NCBI RefSeq assembly: GCF_016587355.1
Contig: NZ_BNJF01000002.1
Span: 992,001 to 1,056,000 of the forward strand
Direction of reading: 5' to 3'
DNA: 64,000 nt
Source: Ktedonospora formicarum
GTDB taxonomy: Bacteria; Chloroflexota; Ktedonobacteria; Ktedonobacterales; Ktedonobacteraceae
Both the position numbers and the translations under genes were made by a program. The notes under the pieces were generated by a model that did not search any database, was not told where the DNA came from, and worked only from the letters and a program-made list of their open reading frames with translations. This document shows, piece after piece, positions 35,479 to 44,700 of the stretch (the first letter of the stretch is position 1; the number at the start of each line of letters is the position of its first letter).

Positions 35479-36450
35479 TTATCTGAGGCTGGCGAGCTTA
35501 ATGGGAATGATGGGGCGCAGGTTAGCCTCAATTTCACTGCGGTGTCCCTCCAGAAATGGCGGAAGAGCCAGCGATTCGCCAAGATGCTCCAGGTCTTCAT
35601 CTGTTGTGAAGCCGGGCACATCTGTCGCAATCTCAAAGAGGACGCCTCCGGGCTCGCGGAAGTAGATCGAGCGGAAGTAGAAGCGGTCAATGACATTGGT
35701 GACGGTGGCGTTCTTCGGCTTGATGCGCTCACGCCATTGGCGATGCTCCTCGGCGTCAGGTGTGCGGAAGGCGACATGGTGGACACCACCGATGCCAGGA
35801 CGCCCAGTTCTAGCATCTGGTCTCACTTCTAGATGGACTTCTGCTCCTGGACCGCCTGGTCCCACCTCGAAGATATGAACAGTATGACCTGAGTCCGTCT
35901 GGTAGGTTCCGCCTTGGCGGAAGCCAAGGGTTTCAGTAAAGAACGTCGTTGATGGTTCGAGATCGCGCTCGACGAGGCGTACAGCATAGAAGCCTTGAAT
36001 TGCCATCTCGGCGGGTACAGTACTGCCCTGCCAGTAGGTGCTGGTCAGTTTCCCCTCAGCATCGACGAGTTCCAGGCTTTGCCCTTCATGATCCTGGAAG
36101 TGCAGGAAAGCTCTCCCGTCGCGCTCTTGAATGCCGTCGTGCTGAACTTTATATTTATCGAGGCGCTGAACCCACCATTCAAGGGCAGCGCGATTGTTGA
36201 CGCCAAAGGCGATGTTAGAGACAGTTCCTACTCCATCACGATTGAGGTTAGCAGTGGGCCACTCGAAGAAGGTCATGTCGAAGCCTGGTTTCCCAGTCTC
36301 ATCACCGTAGAAGAGGTGATAGGCGCTGACATCGTCCTGATTGACGGTCCTCTTTACCAGTCGTAGCCCAAGAATATCGGTGTAGAAGGCGACGTTTAGC
36401 GAAGCATTTCCCGTAATAGCGGTAATATGATGTAATCCACCTAACTGCAT
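35479..36450 (-). CDS. Ring-cleaving dioxygenase (VOC family, MhqO-like)
   Basis: A 323-residue two-module vicinal-oxygen-chelate protein. The first module starts GLHHITAITGNASLNVAFYTDILGLRLV, with a metal His at position 7 or 8; the second starts GIGGVHHVAFRTPD, and the metal Glu is in GVLFEIATDVPG. This pattern matches the MhqO/MhqA group that opens hydroquinone or catechol-type rings and protects against quinones. AAAGGATAT precedes the ATG. It lies downstream of a MarR regulator and carries the same operator. Confidence 0.88.
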   Translation of the reverse strand: MQLGGLHHITAITGNASLNVAFYTDILGLRLVKRTVNQDDVSAYHLFYGDETGKPGFDMTFFEWPTANLNRDGVGTVSNIAFGVNNRAALEWWVQRLDKYKVQHDGIQERDGRAFLHFQDHEGQSLELVDAEGKLTSTYWQGSTVPAEMAIQGFYAVRLVERDLEPSTTFFTETLGFRQGGTYQTDSGHTVHIFEVGPGGPGAEVHLEVRPDARTGRPGIGGVHHVAFRTPDAEEHRQWRERIKPKNATVTNVIDRFYFRSIYFREPGGVLFEIATDVPGFTTDEDLEHLGESLALPPFLEGHRSEIEANLRPIIPIKLASLR

Positions 36451-36499
36451 GAGACATATCCTTTCTGTGTCTATTTCAATCTATAGAAACAGTGCTATT

Positions 36500-36513
36500 G
36501 TTTAGCACTAAAC
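36500..36513. promoter_or_regulatory. MarR operator before the dioxygenase gene
   Basis: GTTTAGCACTAAAC, 6-base arms around CA, identical to the site at 36987. Confidence 0.7.
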
Positions 36514-36536
36514 TTAAAGCGTAAAAAATTTGACTG

Positions 36537-36950
36537 CTAGCGTAGCGAATGGTCAAGCTTGCGCAAGAGGCGTTGTAGCTCCATGTTTTCGCTAGCGGTG
36601 AGGCCGGTCATAAGACTGGCAATCAGGTCTTCATGCGCTGGAACGACGCGATCGTGAAGCTCGCGCCCCTTTTCGGTCAAGACCAGGATATTACTGCGCT
36701 TTTCCTGATAGCGTTTTAGCAGCCCCAGGCTCTCCATACGGTTGAGTAGTAGAGAGACATTACCCTTGGTTACCAGAAGGCTATCGGCAAGTTCTTGCTG
36801 TGTCATGCCCTTATGCGCGCCCACGCGAGCCAGCACATCGAACTGCGCGACATTCAAGCCCCAGGTGCGCAGGTGTATGGTCTGAGCACGGTCAATCTTC
36901 TGAAAGGTTCGGTAAAGCCGAAGCCATGTCAATATTGAAGATCTTAACAT
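36537..36950 (-). CDS. MarR family repressor (MhqR-like)
   Basis: A 137-residue winged-helix regulator with the MarR pattern: QFDVLARVGAHKGMTQQELADSLLVTKGNVSLLLNRMES as the recognition region and a KRSNILVLTEKGREL wing. It likely represses itself and the neighbouring dioxygenase and releases on exposure to quinone-like compounds, as MhqR does in Bacillus. That analogy is inferred from the gene pair and identical operators. The start is the ATG at 36950 following an AAGG. Confidence 0.9.
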   Translation of the reverse strand: MLRSSILTWLRLYRTFQKIDRAQTIHLRTWGLNVAQFDVLARVGAHKGMTQQELADSLLVTKGNVSLLLNRMESLGLLKRYQEKRSNILVLTEKGRELHDRVVPAHEDLIASLMTGLTASENMELQRLLRKLDHSLR

Positions 36951-36985
36951 CCTTGTGCCAATATCCTTTCTGTTTGACTATCGAC

Positions 36986-37014
36986 AGTTTAGCACTAAAC
37001 CATAGGTATGTCAA
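36986..37014 (-). promoter_or_regulatory. Promoter and operator of the MarR gene
   Basis: On the minus strand TTGACA (37009-37014) and TAAACT (36986-36991) are 17 bases apart. The operator GTTTAGCACTAAAC (36987-37000) covers the -10 box, a clear repression layout. Confidence 0.75.
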
Positions 37015-37019
37015 GGGTT

Positions 37020-37058
37020 GAATCGGCCCCACTAAGTCAATCTTAGTGGGGCCGATTC
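37020..37058. terminator. 17-bp perfect hairpin after the MFS gene
   Basis: Arms 37020-37036 and 37042-37058 (GAATCGGCCCCACTAAG and complement), TCAAT loop. It begins at the base next to the MFS stop codon. Confidence 0.7.
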
Positions 37059-38312
37059 TCAGGCTTTCATCGTACGTACGTGCGGATTGAGTGTAGCCGA
37101 GAGCGCTATGAGCAGTAGGCCGCCTGTTATGATGAGGATGGTAGGCGTTGTTCCAGCGTTCTGAAGCAGAAATCCAGTTAGAGCCAGGCTGACCGGATTG
37201 CCACTAAAGACGATCAACCGATACACGCTATTGATACGACCCTGCAAGGCATCAGGAATGATAGCCATACGCTGGCTGCGCTGCGCGACATCAAAAATGG
37301 GAAACAAGAAGAAGAGGAGAGCGAAGGTCGCTTCGAGGAGGGGTAGATTAGGAGCCAGGATGAGTAATGGCGCGATAAGGGCCTGTATCCATAGAGTACT
37401 CATAGTGAGCGCGAAGAAGCTCATATGGCGGCGGAGCAGCGGCGTTACCAGTGAACCTAGAACACCAGCGATGCCCGAGATTGCGAACAGGATACCAAGA
37501 TCGACTGTTGAGGCATGTATACGCTGTCCTAGTACGATACCGATTAATGTTAGACCCCCTGTCATGAGATTCATGCCACACAGCAATAGCGCTAGCGAGC
37601 GAATAAAGCGCTGTCTCCATAACCACTGTAATCCCTCTTTAACCTCCATAATCAACGCACGTGAGGTCTTCGCGCGCTCCTGTTGGAATGGCGTTTTGAT
37701 AAAGAGGAGCGAAATAACGGAGAAGAAATATGAGAAGGTATCGGCGAGAAAGGGGAAGAGTTGACCAACACTATAAAGGAAACCACCTAGTGGTGATCCG
37801 AGCAGCATCGCGATATTGAAAGTTGCGATATTCTGGGCGCTGGCTGCTGGCAGCTGCTCCTTTGAGACGACCTGGGGCAAGCTGGAGACTTCTGCGAGGT
37901 CGAAGAAGACAAAGAGAATTCCTTCAAGCAGGGATACCAGATATAGTTGGATGATACTCAGATGATGAAAGTACAGGGCCATTGGGATGCTTGCCATACT
38001 CAAGAAGCGCCCAAGGTCGCAGAAGATCATTACCTTCTTACGGTCCCAGCGATCCATAAGCGCGCCAGCGGGCAAACTAAGGAGTAGATAGGGAATTGTA
38101 CGCATTGCCGCAGCGAAGCCTGCTTGCGTTGGTGATTGTGTGAGGGCAAGGATAAGCAGAGGAAAGGCCAGTTGCGACACCTGCGCGCCTGTTTGCGAGA
38201 CCACCTGACCACTCCAGAGCAGTAGATAGTCTCGATTACGCCACAGAGGAAGGGGCTTATGAACCTCTGATGTTTGTTCGTTGCTGACAGCCTGAGTTTG
38301 ATTATCTAGCAC
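37059..38312 (-). CDS. MFS transporter (MFS_3/EntS-like)
   Basis: A 417-residue major facilitator with about eleven or twelve membrane segments. The motif GALMDRWDRKKVM between segments 2 and 3 and the C-terminal DALQGRINSVYRL loop are typical of the MFS_3 group, which includes enterobactin and macrolide exporters. The start is GTG at 38312 behind AAAAGGAT. It lies upstream of the MarR gene on the same strand but has its own hairpin in between. Substrate unknown. Confidence 0.88.
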   Translation of the reverse strand: MLDNQTQAVSNEQTSEVHKPLPLWRNRDYLLLWSGQVVSQTGAQVSQLAFPLLILALTQSPTQAGFAAAMRTIPYLLLSLPAGALMDRWDRKKVMIFCDLGRFLSMASIPMALYFHHLSIIQLYLVSLLEGILFVFFDLAEVSSLPQVVSKEQLPAASAQNIATFNIAMLLGSPLGGFLYSVGQLFPFLADTFSYFFSVISLLFIKTPFQQERAKTSRALIMEVKEGLQWLWRQRFIRSLALLLCGMNLMTGGLTLIGIVLGQRIHASTVDLGILFAISGIAGVLGSLVTPLLRRHMSFFALTMSTLWIQALIAPLLILAPNLPLLEATFALLFFLFPIFDVAQRSQRMAIIPDALQGRINSVYRLIVFSGNPVSLALTGFLLQNAGTTPTILIITGGLLLIALSATLNPHVRTMKA

Positions 38313-38335
38313 AATAAATCCTTTTCAACGTTTGA

Positions 38336-38587
38336 ATGGCACAAAAATATACTGATTTTGTTTATGAATGGTTGGTAAGAGAAGGTAGGGCATCCAAAAT
38401 CAGGCCAGGTATGAAGGCTGATTTTTTTGAGGTTATAGGATGGACGCCGGAGGGGACGTATGGTGACGTCTTAGTAGGAAGCTTCCAGTCTCAACCGGGA
38501 AAGGATGCACCAAATTTTTGTGGTTATGATCTGCCGCATAATAGTGCCTCCCTTTCTACTGGCATAGATAATGCTCTGTTATTTTAA
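38336..38587 (+). CDS. Doubtful small hypothetical protein
   Basis: An 83-codon frame divergent from the MFS gene. It has no clear ribosome site and no motif I recognise. The composition is protein-like (FVYEWLVREGRASKIRPGMK) rather than low-complexity, so it may be a real small gene or a remnant of a longer one. Confidence 0.3.
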   Translation: MAQKYTDFVYEWLVREGRASKIRPGMKADFFEVIGWTPEGTYGDVLVGSFQSQPGKDAPNFCGYDLPHNSASLSTGIDNALLF

Positions 38588-38694
38588 GTATAGCATATCA
38601 GGTTCTTCATTGCCAAAGATATGTTAATGTTTTTGGTGGGGGGTCAGTCACTGTCTATTTGTTTTCGCGAAAGCGAGCGGAAAGGAATCTATGT

Positions 38695-39246
38695 ATGTCG
38701 GAGATTAATTCGGTGGAGGTTCTGCGAGCGCGTGCCCTACGGGATAGCATGAGCCTACAAGAGGCGCTTGAGCTCTGTGATGCTCTTCCAAGTGTCGAGA
38801 TTGAGACTTTGTTCGGCAGGTGGCATGGAAGCGAAGTTTCTACCCACCATCCAATGGATGGGCTGTTAACGATTTTTGGTTGGTATGGCAAAGAGTTTCT
38901 TGATCGCGATCATGTACATCCTCTTTTGTTTTTCGATAGACATAATCGGCTCTTTGCGTTTGATCCCAAGCGATTGCCACTCTCGCTGGGATTCAAATGG
39001 CCCTTTTTACGAAATAAATTGGTACGGCAGATATTGCTTCTGTTGCGCTTCATCTTGCAGACCCGCCATGCGAAGGCACGTCTACGGATGGTGGAGTATC
39101 GTGGCAAGGTGAGCGCTACTATGCTCTATGACAACGTGCCGATTTGTGATGCCTTTCGTCTTATTGATCAGGATACACTCCTGGGTATTATGGACTTCAA
39201 GGGTATGGAGCAGCCCTACTTCTTCAAACTGCATCGCGATAAGTAG
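38695..39246 (+). CDS. GXWXG / DUF4334 domain protein
   Basis: A 183-residue protein with the two tandem domains of this family: an N-terminal GXWXG domain (LFGRWHGSEV at about residues 39-48) and a C-terminal DUF4334 domain (RMVEYRGKVSATMLYDN, then PICDAFRLIDQDTLLGIMD). Function unknown. AAGGA lies 8 bases before the ATG at 38695. Confidence 0.85.
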   Translation: MSEINSVEVLRARALRDSMSLQEALELCDALPSVEIETLFGRWHGSEVSTHHPMDGLLTIFGWYGKEFLDRDHVHPLLFFDRHNRLFAFDPKRLPLSLGFKWPFLRNKLVRQILLLLRFILQTRHAKARLRMVEYRGKVSATMLYDNVPICDAFRLIDQDTLLGIMDFKGMEQPYFFKLHRDK

Positions 39247-39360
39247 TTTCAATCTGCCATTGAGAATTGAGCAAGCGCAAGAGTGTTCGAGGCAGCTTGC
39301 TACTATGAAAAGTGGGGTATGTATCTCTGTTCTGAAAGTTTCTCATAGGGAGAGAGGGCT

Positions 39361-40953
39361 GTGACTGGACCTATCCATGAATTACTCTATCTCATGCTGG
39401 TATTGTTGGTTGTAGCAGCCATTCTGACAGTTGTTGCCGCGCGATTACGGATTCCTTACGCGGTTCTGCTGGTAGTAGGTGGAGGGATTATTGGTTTTAT
39501 CCCGAACCTGCCCTATGTGAGATTGTTGCCAGATGTCATACTGTTGATCTTTCTTCCTCCCCTGATCTATTATGCCGCATGGTTTACGTCATGGCGCAAC
39601 TTTCGCAAGGAGTGGCGGGCTATCACCTCGCTTGCTATAGGACTGGTGCTGGTGACGGTCGTTAGTGTGGCGGCGATCGCGCACGCGTTTGTGCCTGGCC
39701 TGCCGTGGGCTTCGGCGTTTGTGCTGGGGGCGGTGGTTTCGCCAACTGACGCAGTTGCTGCTGAATCCATTATTCAGAGTCTGGGTCTTAATCGACGGAT
39801 CGCCACTATTATCAGTGGAGAGAGCCTGGTGAATGACGCAACGGCTCTGGTGGCGTATCGCCTCGCGATTGCGGCAGTCTCGGTAGGATCATTCTCCGTG
39901 GTGGATGCAGGTGTACAATTCTTGCTAGTGAGCATAGGCGGCACCATGGTGGGACTGGGAATCGCGGTACTGGCGGTCTGGCTTCATCGCTGGGCTAATA
40001 ATACACTCAGTCAGATCGCGCTCTCGCTGATTACACCTTTTACTATGTATTTGAGTGCTGAAGGTTTGAAGGTATCGGGAGTGATCGCCGTGGTTGCGGG
40101 TGGTATGTATCTGGGGAGACATTCGGCTAACTTTTTTACTTCCAATACACGGCTACAATCGGACGCTTTCTGGCACGTTTTTGTCTTTTTACTTAACGTT
40201 CTGATCTTCCTTTTGATTGGTGTGCAATTGGGGCATCTCAATCTTGGTGAGCTGTCGCTGTTTGTATTAATTGGATATGCTGCCCTGGTGAGCTTGACTG
40301 TCGTTGTTGTGCGTTTTATCTGGGGATTCCTTTTTGGTTCTATATTACGTATTTTAGATAAAATACATGTATTGCAATATCAACAGATGTTACCCTGGCC
40401 TGCATTGTTGGTAATTGGTTGGAGCGGGATGCGGGGTGGTATCTCCATGGCGACGGCTCTGGCTATCCCCACGCTTACCGCGTCTGGCATCCCCTTTCCA
40501 GGGCGTGATACCATTGTTCTTATTGCCTTTGGAGTCATTTTTTTTACCTTGTTGTTTCAGGGAGTTACCCTTGGTCCTCTGATTCGCTGGCTCAATCTGC
40601 ACGATGATCCAGCAGGGCAGGAAGAAAGACACCTGGCCTTGCAGGCAGTCACACAGGCGGCTTTGGCTCGCCTGGAGGAGTTAAAACTGGATGGTGAGGC
40701 GCCTGAATCGGCCATAGAACGCTTACATACATACTATGAGAAGCGGCTGAATGCATTGATAGAGGATGAAGGGGATGAGCTGGGATCTCAACGAACTCGG
40801 CTCGCAAGTTTGCAGCAGTTGACTCATGATATTCATATGTTTGAGCGTCGAGCTCTTATTGACTTGAGGGACAGCGGAACTATCGACGACAATGTATTCC
40901 ACCAGATTGAGCGCGAACTTGACCTGGAAGATGTGCGCCTGAGAAGGTTATGA
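39361..40953 (+). CDS. CPA1-type Na+/H+ antiporter
   Basis: A 530-residue monovalent cation/proton antiporter. About eleven or twelve membrane segments carry the signatures FLPPLIYYAAWFTSW, VVSPTDAVAAESI and the ion-binding ESLVNDATALV (the ND motif of electroneutral CPA1 exchangers). A cytoplasmic C-terminal tail of about 110 residues is helical and charged and may regulate activity. The start is GTG at 39361 behind GGGAGAGAGG. It would expel Na+ or K+ in exchange for protons. Confidence 0.92.
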   Translation: MTGPIHELLYLMLVLLVVAAILTVVAARLRIPYAVLLVVGGGIIGFIPNLPYVRLLPDVILLIFLPPLIYYAAWFTSWRNFRKEWRAITSLAIGLVLVTVVSVAAIAHAFVPGLPWASAFVLGAVVSPTDAVAAESIIQSLGLNRRIATIISGESLVNDATALVAYRLAIAAVSVGSFSVVDAGVQFLLVSIGGTMVGLGIAVLAVWLHRWANNTLSQIALSLITPFTMYLSAEGLKVSGVIAVVAGGMYLGRHSANFFTSNTRLQSDAFWHVFVFLLNVLIFLLIGVQLGHLNLGELSLFVLIGYAALVSLTVVVVRFIWGFLFGSILRILDKIHVLQYQQMLPWPALLVIGWSGMRGGISMATALAIPTLTASGIPFPGRDTIVLIAFGVIFFTLLFQGVTLGPLIRWLNLHDDPAGQEERHLALQAVTQAALARLEELKLDGEAPESAIERLHTYYEKRLNALIEDEGDELGSQRTRLASLQQLTHDIHMFERRALIDLRDSGTIDDNVFHQIERELDLEDVRLRRL

Positions 40954-40961
40954 TTGGCTGT

Positions 40962-41843
40962 TTATTCAAGTGGGAGTATGAACCAGAAGCATGAACCTTC
41001 GCCGGGTGCGCTGCACATACCTACCTGTCCTTGCTGGCGTTCTATGATCGTACGACAAAGGAATAGCCCCAGCCCCAGCCCTACATGTGAGCCATCCTGT
41101 ACTTGAATTTCTTTCACGCGATAGGATACATCCCAAATGCGTTCCTGCTCGTCAGCTGGAATACCCGTCCCATGATCCTGTACCTGTAGGCGGGCGATGC
41201 GCTGACCTTGATTTTCTTCCAGAGTCAGGCAGACCTCGACTTGCTGTTCGAGTGTGGAGAATTTAAGGGCATTGGAAAGAAAGATGTTGATGGCTTGCTC
41301 AACGCGTTCTGGATCTGCCTTGATGGGTATCTCTTCTTCAGCTGGTAAGTTAAGATGGATCTGCCGCTCGGGTGTTTGCTGGCGAGCGGTATTCACCACG
41401 TTTTGAACGAGGAGCCTGAGATTACAGGAGCGAGCGGAGATGGCGAGCTTCCCCGACTGGATACGTGATACATCGAGCAGGTCACTTATCATGCGATCCT
41501 GCATGTCCACGCGGTACACGATATAGTCAAGTGGCTGTTGCAGGCGTTCGAGATCGGTCATGAGCGCCTCTTTATCGATGGGCTCCTGCCGCACGGTAGT
41601 GCGCTGGATTTTCGCCAATCGGCGTAGGGCAAGTTGAGCGTTGCCCTTGATGGTGGTAAGTGGGGTGCGTAATTCATGACCTGCTGTACTAATAAAAGAT
41701 TCAAAGCGCTCGCGTGTCTCCTGTAGAGCACGCTCAAGGGTTTGCAGCGCTATCTCTTCGGATGCCCCATTCTGTGCTGGCTCTTGTTCGATGGCTTGCA
41801 CTAGGGTTTTGGTGCCAGTACGTCTTTTATGGGAACTACCCAT
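40962..41843 (-). CDS. Cytoplasmic sensor histidine kinase, orphan
   Basis: A 293-residue kinase without membrane segments or a recognisable sensor domain. It has a short N-terminal coiled coil, a HisKA domain with the phosphorylated His in STAGHELRTPLTTIKGN, then a HATPase_c domain with NALKFS (N-box), QDHGTGIP and GLGLGLFLCRTI (G-boxes). No response regulator is adjacent. A 14-residue-plus insert (RTTVRQEPIDKEALM) extends the helix pair of HisKA. It converges on the antiporter gene with 8 bases between. Confidence 0.9.
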   Translation of the reverse strand: MGSSHKRRTGTKTLVQAIEQEPAQNGASEEIALQTLERALQETRERFESFISTAGHELRTPLTTIKGNAQLALRRLAKIQRTTVRQEPIDKEALMTDLERLQQPLDYIVYRVDMQDRMISDLLDVSRIQSGKLAISARSCNLRLLVQNVVNTARQQTPERQIHLNLPAEEEIPIKADPERVEQAINIFLSNALKFSTLEQQVEVCLTLEENQGQRIARLQVQDHGTGIPADEQERIWDVSYRVKEIQVQDGSHVGLGLGLFLCRTIIERQQGQVGMCSAPGEGSCFWFILPLE

Positions 41844-41988
41844 AGTATCCTCGCATTCGTTTATGGTATGTCTGCTTGCAAATGCTCTCTCTCAGGGGGC
41901 GTCCCTCGGGCGAGAAGTGGGCAGACAGAAGGATCATCTGACGATATCAACAAAGGTCTTACTTGAAAACTAATGCCACTGAGAGCGG

Positions 41989-42024
41989 CTAGCGCTGACC
42001 CCATGCAGGGGCACGGCGCGCTAG
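41989..42024. repeat. Palindromic CCCC/GGGG element
   Basis: Outer 7-base stem CTAGCGC (41989-41995) with GCGCTAG (42018-42024) enclosing CCCC-ATGCA-GGGG. It sits in the 306-base gap between the kinase and GH2 genes, which otherwise shows no gene. A related CCCC/GGGG palindrome occurs at 26395. Confidence 0.5.
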
Positions 42025-42103
42025 GGTTTCCGTATAAGAAGTAATTTTCATTTAAGTGTATAGAATGGCACGAATACTCTTATGGAAAGGTTACGAAGGC
42101 GCT

Positions 42104-42139
42104 AGAGAGCTATAGTTAGTGCACTCACCATAGCTCTCT
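42104..42139 (-). terminator. Terminator of the GH2 gene
   Basis: AGAGAGCTAT pairs with ATAGCTCTCT, with one further mismatch and pair inward; it lies 10 bases beyond the stop codon. Confidence 0.6.
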
Positions 42140-42149
42140 GGCAAGCATA

Positions 42150-43958
42150 TTATTGATTTTCGCGTAAACGAATGGGGGCATCACCAGAAAGCTGTGCCGC
42201 TGGCTGCTGATTAATTTGTTTGATTGTTGAAATATCAAACTTCGATTCGCGCTGTTCGGTCAAGAGTCCGTTGCGTTCCTGTTCTGTATCAGTGAACTGG
42301 GTGTAGCAGAAGCCCGCGATAGCCGGGCTGGTCAGGACCGAGTTAATCAGTTCTCGATACTTTGCTAGATATGCCTCTCTGGTCGTCACCGTACCATAGC
42401 CGTACCAGGCTTCACCCTCCTGGGGTCTGTAGCTGATGCCACCGAATTCCGTGAGCATGATGGGGGCATCGGAGTTTCGCTCATTGGCGAAGAGGAGCAC
42501 GCGATTTCCAGGTTGGTCGCTGGCGAATGTATTATCTATAGCTTCCTCGTCGCCGTACCGTTTCTGGAGAGTCTCGCCGAAGAAGGCGTAATCGTGGATG
42601 CCAAGGATATCGCTCTCGACATGTTCCCAGCCCTCATTGCCCATAACTGGACGCGTAGGATCTAGGGCACGCGTGAGGTGATAGAGACCCTGAGAGAAGT
42701 GGCGCTGTGCTGGATCGTTGAGGAGGTTCGGAACGCCCCAACTCTCATTAATAGGCACCCAGGCCACAATGCAGGGATGGCTATAGTCGCGTTCTACTGC
42801 TTCCAACCATTCATGTGTCAGGCGAAGCTGTGATTCGCGTGTGAAAGTGTATGCATTGGCAATCTCGCCCCAGACGATAATACCCAATCGGTCACACCAG
42901 CAAAGGAAGCGTGGGTCCTCGATCTTTTGGTGGATGCGTACACCATTGAAGCCAAGCTCTTTGACCAGTTCCGCCTCGCGTCGAAGTGCTTCCTGGCTGG
43001 GAGAGGCCAGATGGGATTGAGGCCAGTAGCCCTGCTGTAGAACCAGGCGTAGATAGTAGGGATGACCATTGAGCAGGAAGCGACCGTTCTGCGTGCCAAT
43101 TCCGCGTATTCCTGCGTAGCTCTGAACCTGATCCACAATCTTGTCGTCTTCTAGTAATGTGATTGTGGCGTCGAGCAGATTGGGATGCTCAGGGGACCAG
43201 AGGAGGTCGCCACGCTCGATATTCGCGAAGGCGAGCGATAAGTCGCGCTTGAGTGTTTGACCCTGTAAGAGATAGGTATCGTCTAACAGTAATTCTCCGC
43301 GTAAAAAGAGTTGTGTACGTACACGTAGAGGTGTTTTCGTATGACTCTGGATAGTAATTTCCTGGGTGAGTGTGTTTTGGCTCAAATTAGGAGTCCAGCG
43401 TACGTTCGTGATGTAATCCTGTGAGACTGGCTCAAGCCAGACCTGCTGCCAGATACCACTGGTACGTTTGTACCAGATATCATGCGTCTGTTCTAACCAG
43501 TCTTGCTTGCCACGAGGTTGCGCGAGATCTTTAGGTTGATCTTCGGCGCGCACCACGATGGTTTGCTTGCCTTCTTTTTGAATGACCGAGGTGATGTCCG
43601 CGCTGAAAGGAGTATGCCCGCCTTCATGGGTCGCGACAAGCTGACCATTGACCCAGATTTGAGCGCTGTAATCGACTGCTCCGAAGTGCAGAATGAGTCG
43701 CTTGCCATTATAGGCAGCGGGTAAGTTAAGGGTGCGCCGATACCAGAGATAGGGATGGTAGCCTGTATCCGCTATGCCACTTGCCTGAGATTCGGGCGGG
43801 AAAGGCACTTGAATGGTTTTATTATAGATATCTTCGCGAAGCTGCCAGCATTTATCAAGGCCCTCGTTCTGGTCATCATAGGCGAAATCCCATGGCCCGT
43901 TCAGATCGAGCCACTGTCCGCGTGCCAGTTGTGGGCGTGGATGGATGTTTTCGTTCAT
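42150..43958 (-). CDS. Glycoside hydrolase family 2 (beta-galactosidase/glucuronidase type)
   Basis: A 602-residue retaining glycosidase with the GH2 order: N-terminal jelly-roll sugar-binding domain (WYRRTLNLP, then GAVDYSAQIWVNGQ), an immunoglobulin-like domain, and the TIM barrel with the acid/base E405 in PINESWG and the nucleophile E504 in LTEFGG. There is no signal peptide, so it acts on imported oligosaccharides. A LacI-type operator lies 54 bases before the start codon and a LacI regulator at 45197 is the likely controller. Exact sugar specificity cannot be read from sequence alone. Confidence 0.92.
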   Translation of the reverse strand: MNENIHPRPQLARGQWLDLNGPWDFAYDDQNEGLDKCWQLREDIYNKTIQVPFPPESQASGIADTGYHPYLWYRRTLNLPAAYNGKRLILHFGAVDYSAQIWVNGQLVATHEGGHTPFSADITSVIQKEGKQTIVVRAEDQPKDLAQPRGKQDWLEQTHDIWYKRTSGIWQQVWLEPVSQDYITNVRWTPNLSQNTLTQEITIQSHTKTPLRVRTQLFLRGELLLDDTYLLQGQTLKRDLSLAFANIERGDLLWSPEHPNLLDATITLLEDDKIVDQVQSYAGIRGIGTQNGRFLLNGHPYYLRLVLQQGYWPQSHLASPSQEALRREAELVKELGFNGVRIHQKIEDPRFLCWCDRLGIIVWGEIANAYTFTRESQLRLTHEWLEAVERDYSHPCIVAWVPINESWGVPNLLNDPAQRHFSQGLYHLTRALDPTRPVMGNEGWEHVESDILGIHDYAFFGETLQKRYGDEEAIDNTFASDQPGNRVLLFANERNSDAPIMLTEFGGISYRPQEGEAWYGYGTVTTREAYLAKYRELINSVLTSPAIAGFCYTQFTDTEQERNGLLTEQRESKFDISTIKQINQQPAAQLSGDAPIRLRENQ

Positions 43959-44011
43959 GCGTGAAATGTGTTGATCCTCTCTTGCTTTGTAAGCAATCTT
44001 GTGTCAAGTAA

Positions 44012-44025
44012 TTACAACGTTGTAA
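44012..44025. promoter_or_regulatory. LacI-family operator upstream of GH2
   Basis: TTACAACGTTGTAA is a perfect 14-base palindrome with the central CG common in LacI/GalR operators. Confidence 0.65.
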
Positions 44026-44085
44026 AAGTTGACTTTGCCCTCATGTTATACCACTTATTGATTAGCTGGTGTTTGCGAAGAGCTT

Positions 44086-44700
44086 TTAAATCTGGTATTG
44101 TCTGAGCGCTTGTAATAACTTTGTGATGTATGTGTGTGTGTATGGAGCAAGGTCATGCTCGTCAAATGTTATGAGCTGACCTGAGGAGAATGAGCGCACG
44201 CAACTAAGCCCATTGATGCGAGGTTTCTCGCCGCTCAATAAAGCTGTCAGGGTGTTGATCTCGACTGAGACGACGTCGGCAACCTCCTCTTCTTGCAGAA
44301 CGAAGCCAGGGATCGGAGCTTGATAGTGGTAGAGATAGATATGGCAAAATTCTCGGTCGATAAAACCTTCCATCTCAAATGAGACAGGGATAATGTCCAC
44401 TGGTAGCAAATCATCGTAGTTCACAACCACGCCCAATTCTTCCGTGATCTCGCGAATGCCATCAGCCGGGGTTTCGCCCGCGAGCAAGTGTCCAGCGGCA
44501 GTGATATCGAGTTTGAGGGGGTAGTCTTTCTTGCTGGCTGCTCGCAACTGAAATAAGAGGTATATCTTATCAGCTTCGCGGCGGAAGAACCAGCAATGAA
44601 AGGTTTCATGCCAGTAGCCATGCGTGTGTACCTCGGCGCGAGAGCGTGTGCCCAATATTTGCCTTTCTTCATTGAATATTGTCAGTAACTCTTGATCCAT
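44086..44700 (-). CDS. Nudix hydrolase
   Basis: A 204-residue Nudix protein. The box is visible as G-x5-E-x7-REITEELG in GHLLAGETPADGIREITEELG (about residues 70-90), which binds the catalytic metal. The long N-terminal HETFHCWFFRREADKIYLLFQ segment resembles YfcD/IDI-like members rather than MutT. Possible substrates are nucleotide diphosphate derivatives; isopentenyl-diphosphate isomerase activity is a less likely alternative. GGGAAAG precedes the ATG. Confidence 0.88.
   Translation of the reverse strand: MDQELLTIFNEERQILGTRSRAEVHTHGYWHETFHCWFFRREADKIYLLFQLRAASKKDYPLKLDITAAGHLLAGETPADGIREITEELGVVVNYDDLLPVDIIPVSFEMEGFIDREFCHIYLYHYQAPIPGFVLQEEEVADVVSVEINTLTALLSGEKPRINGLSCVRSFSSGQLITFDEHDLAPYTHTYITKLLQALRQYQI

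Noticed and set aside
35292..35816. A 174-codon minus-strand frame crossing the 28-bp hairpin
   Set aside because: It reads through a hairpin and the end of the dioxygenase gene; matching peptides on the other strand arise only from the palindrome.
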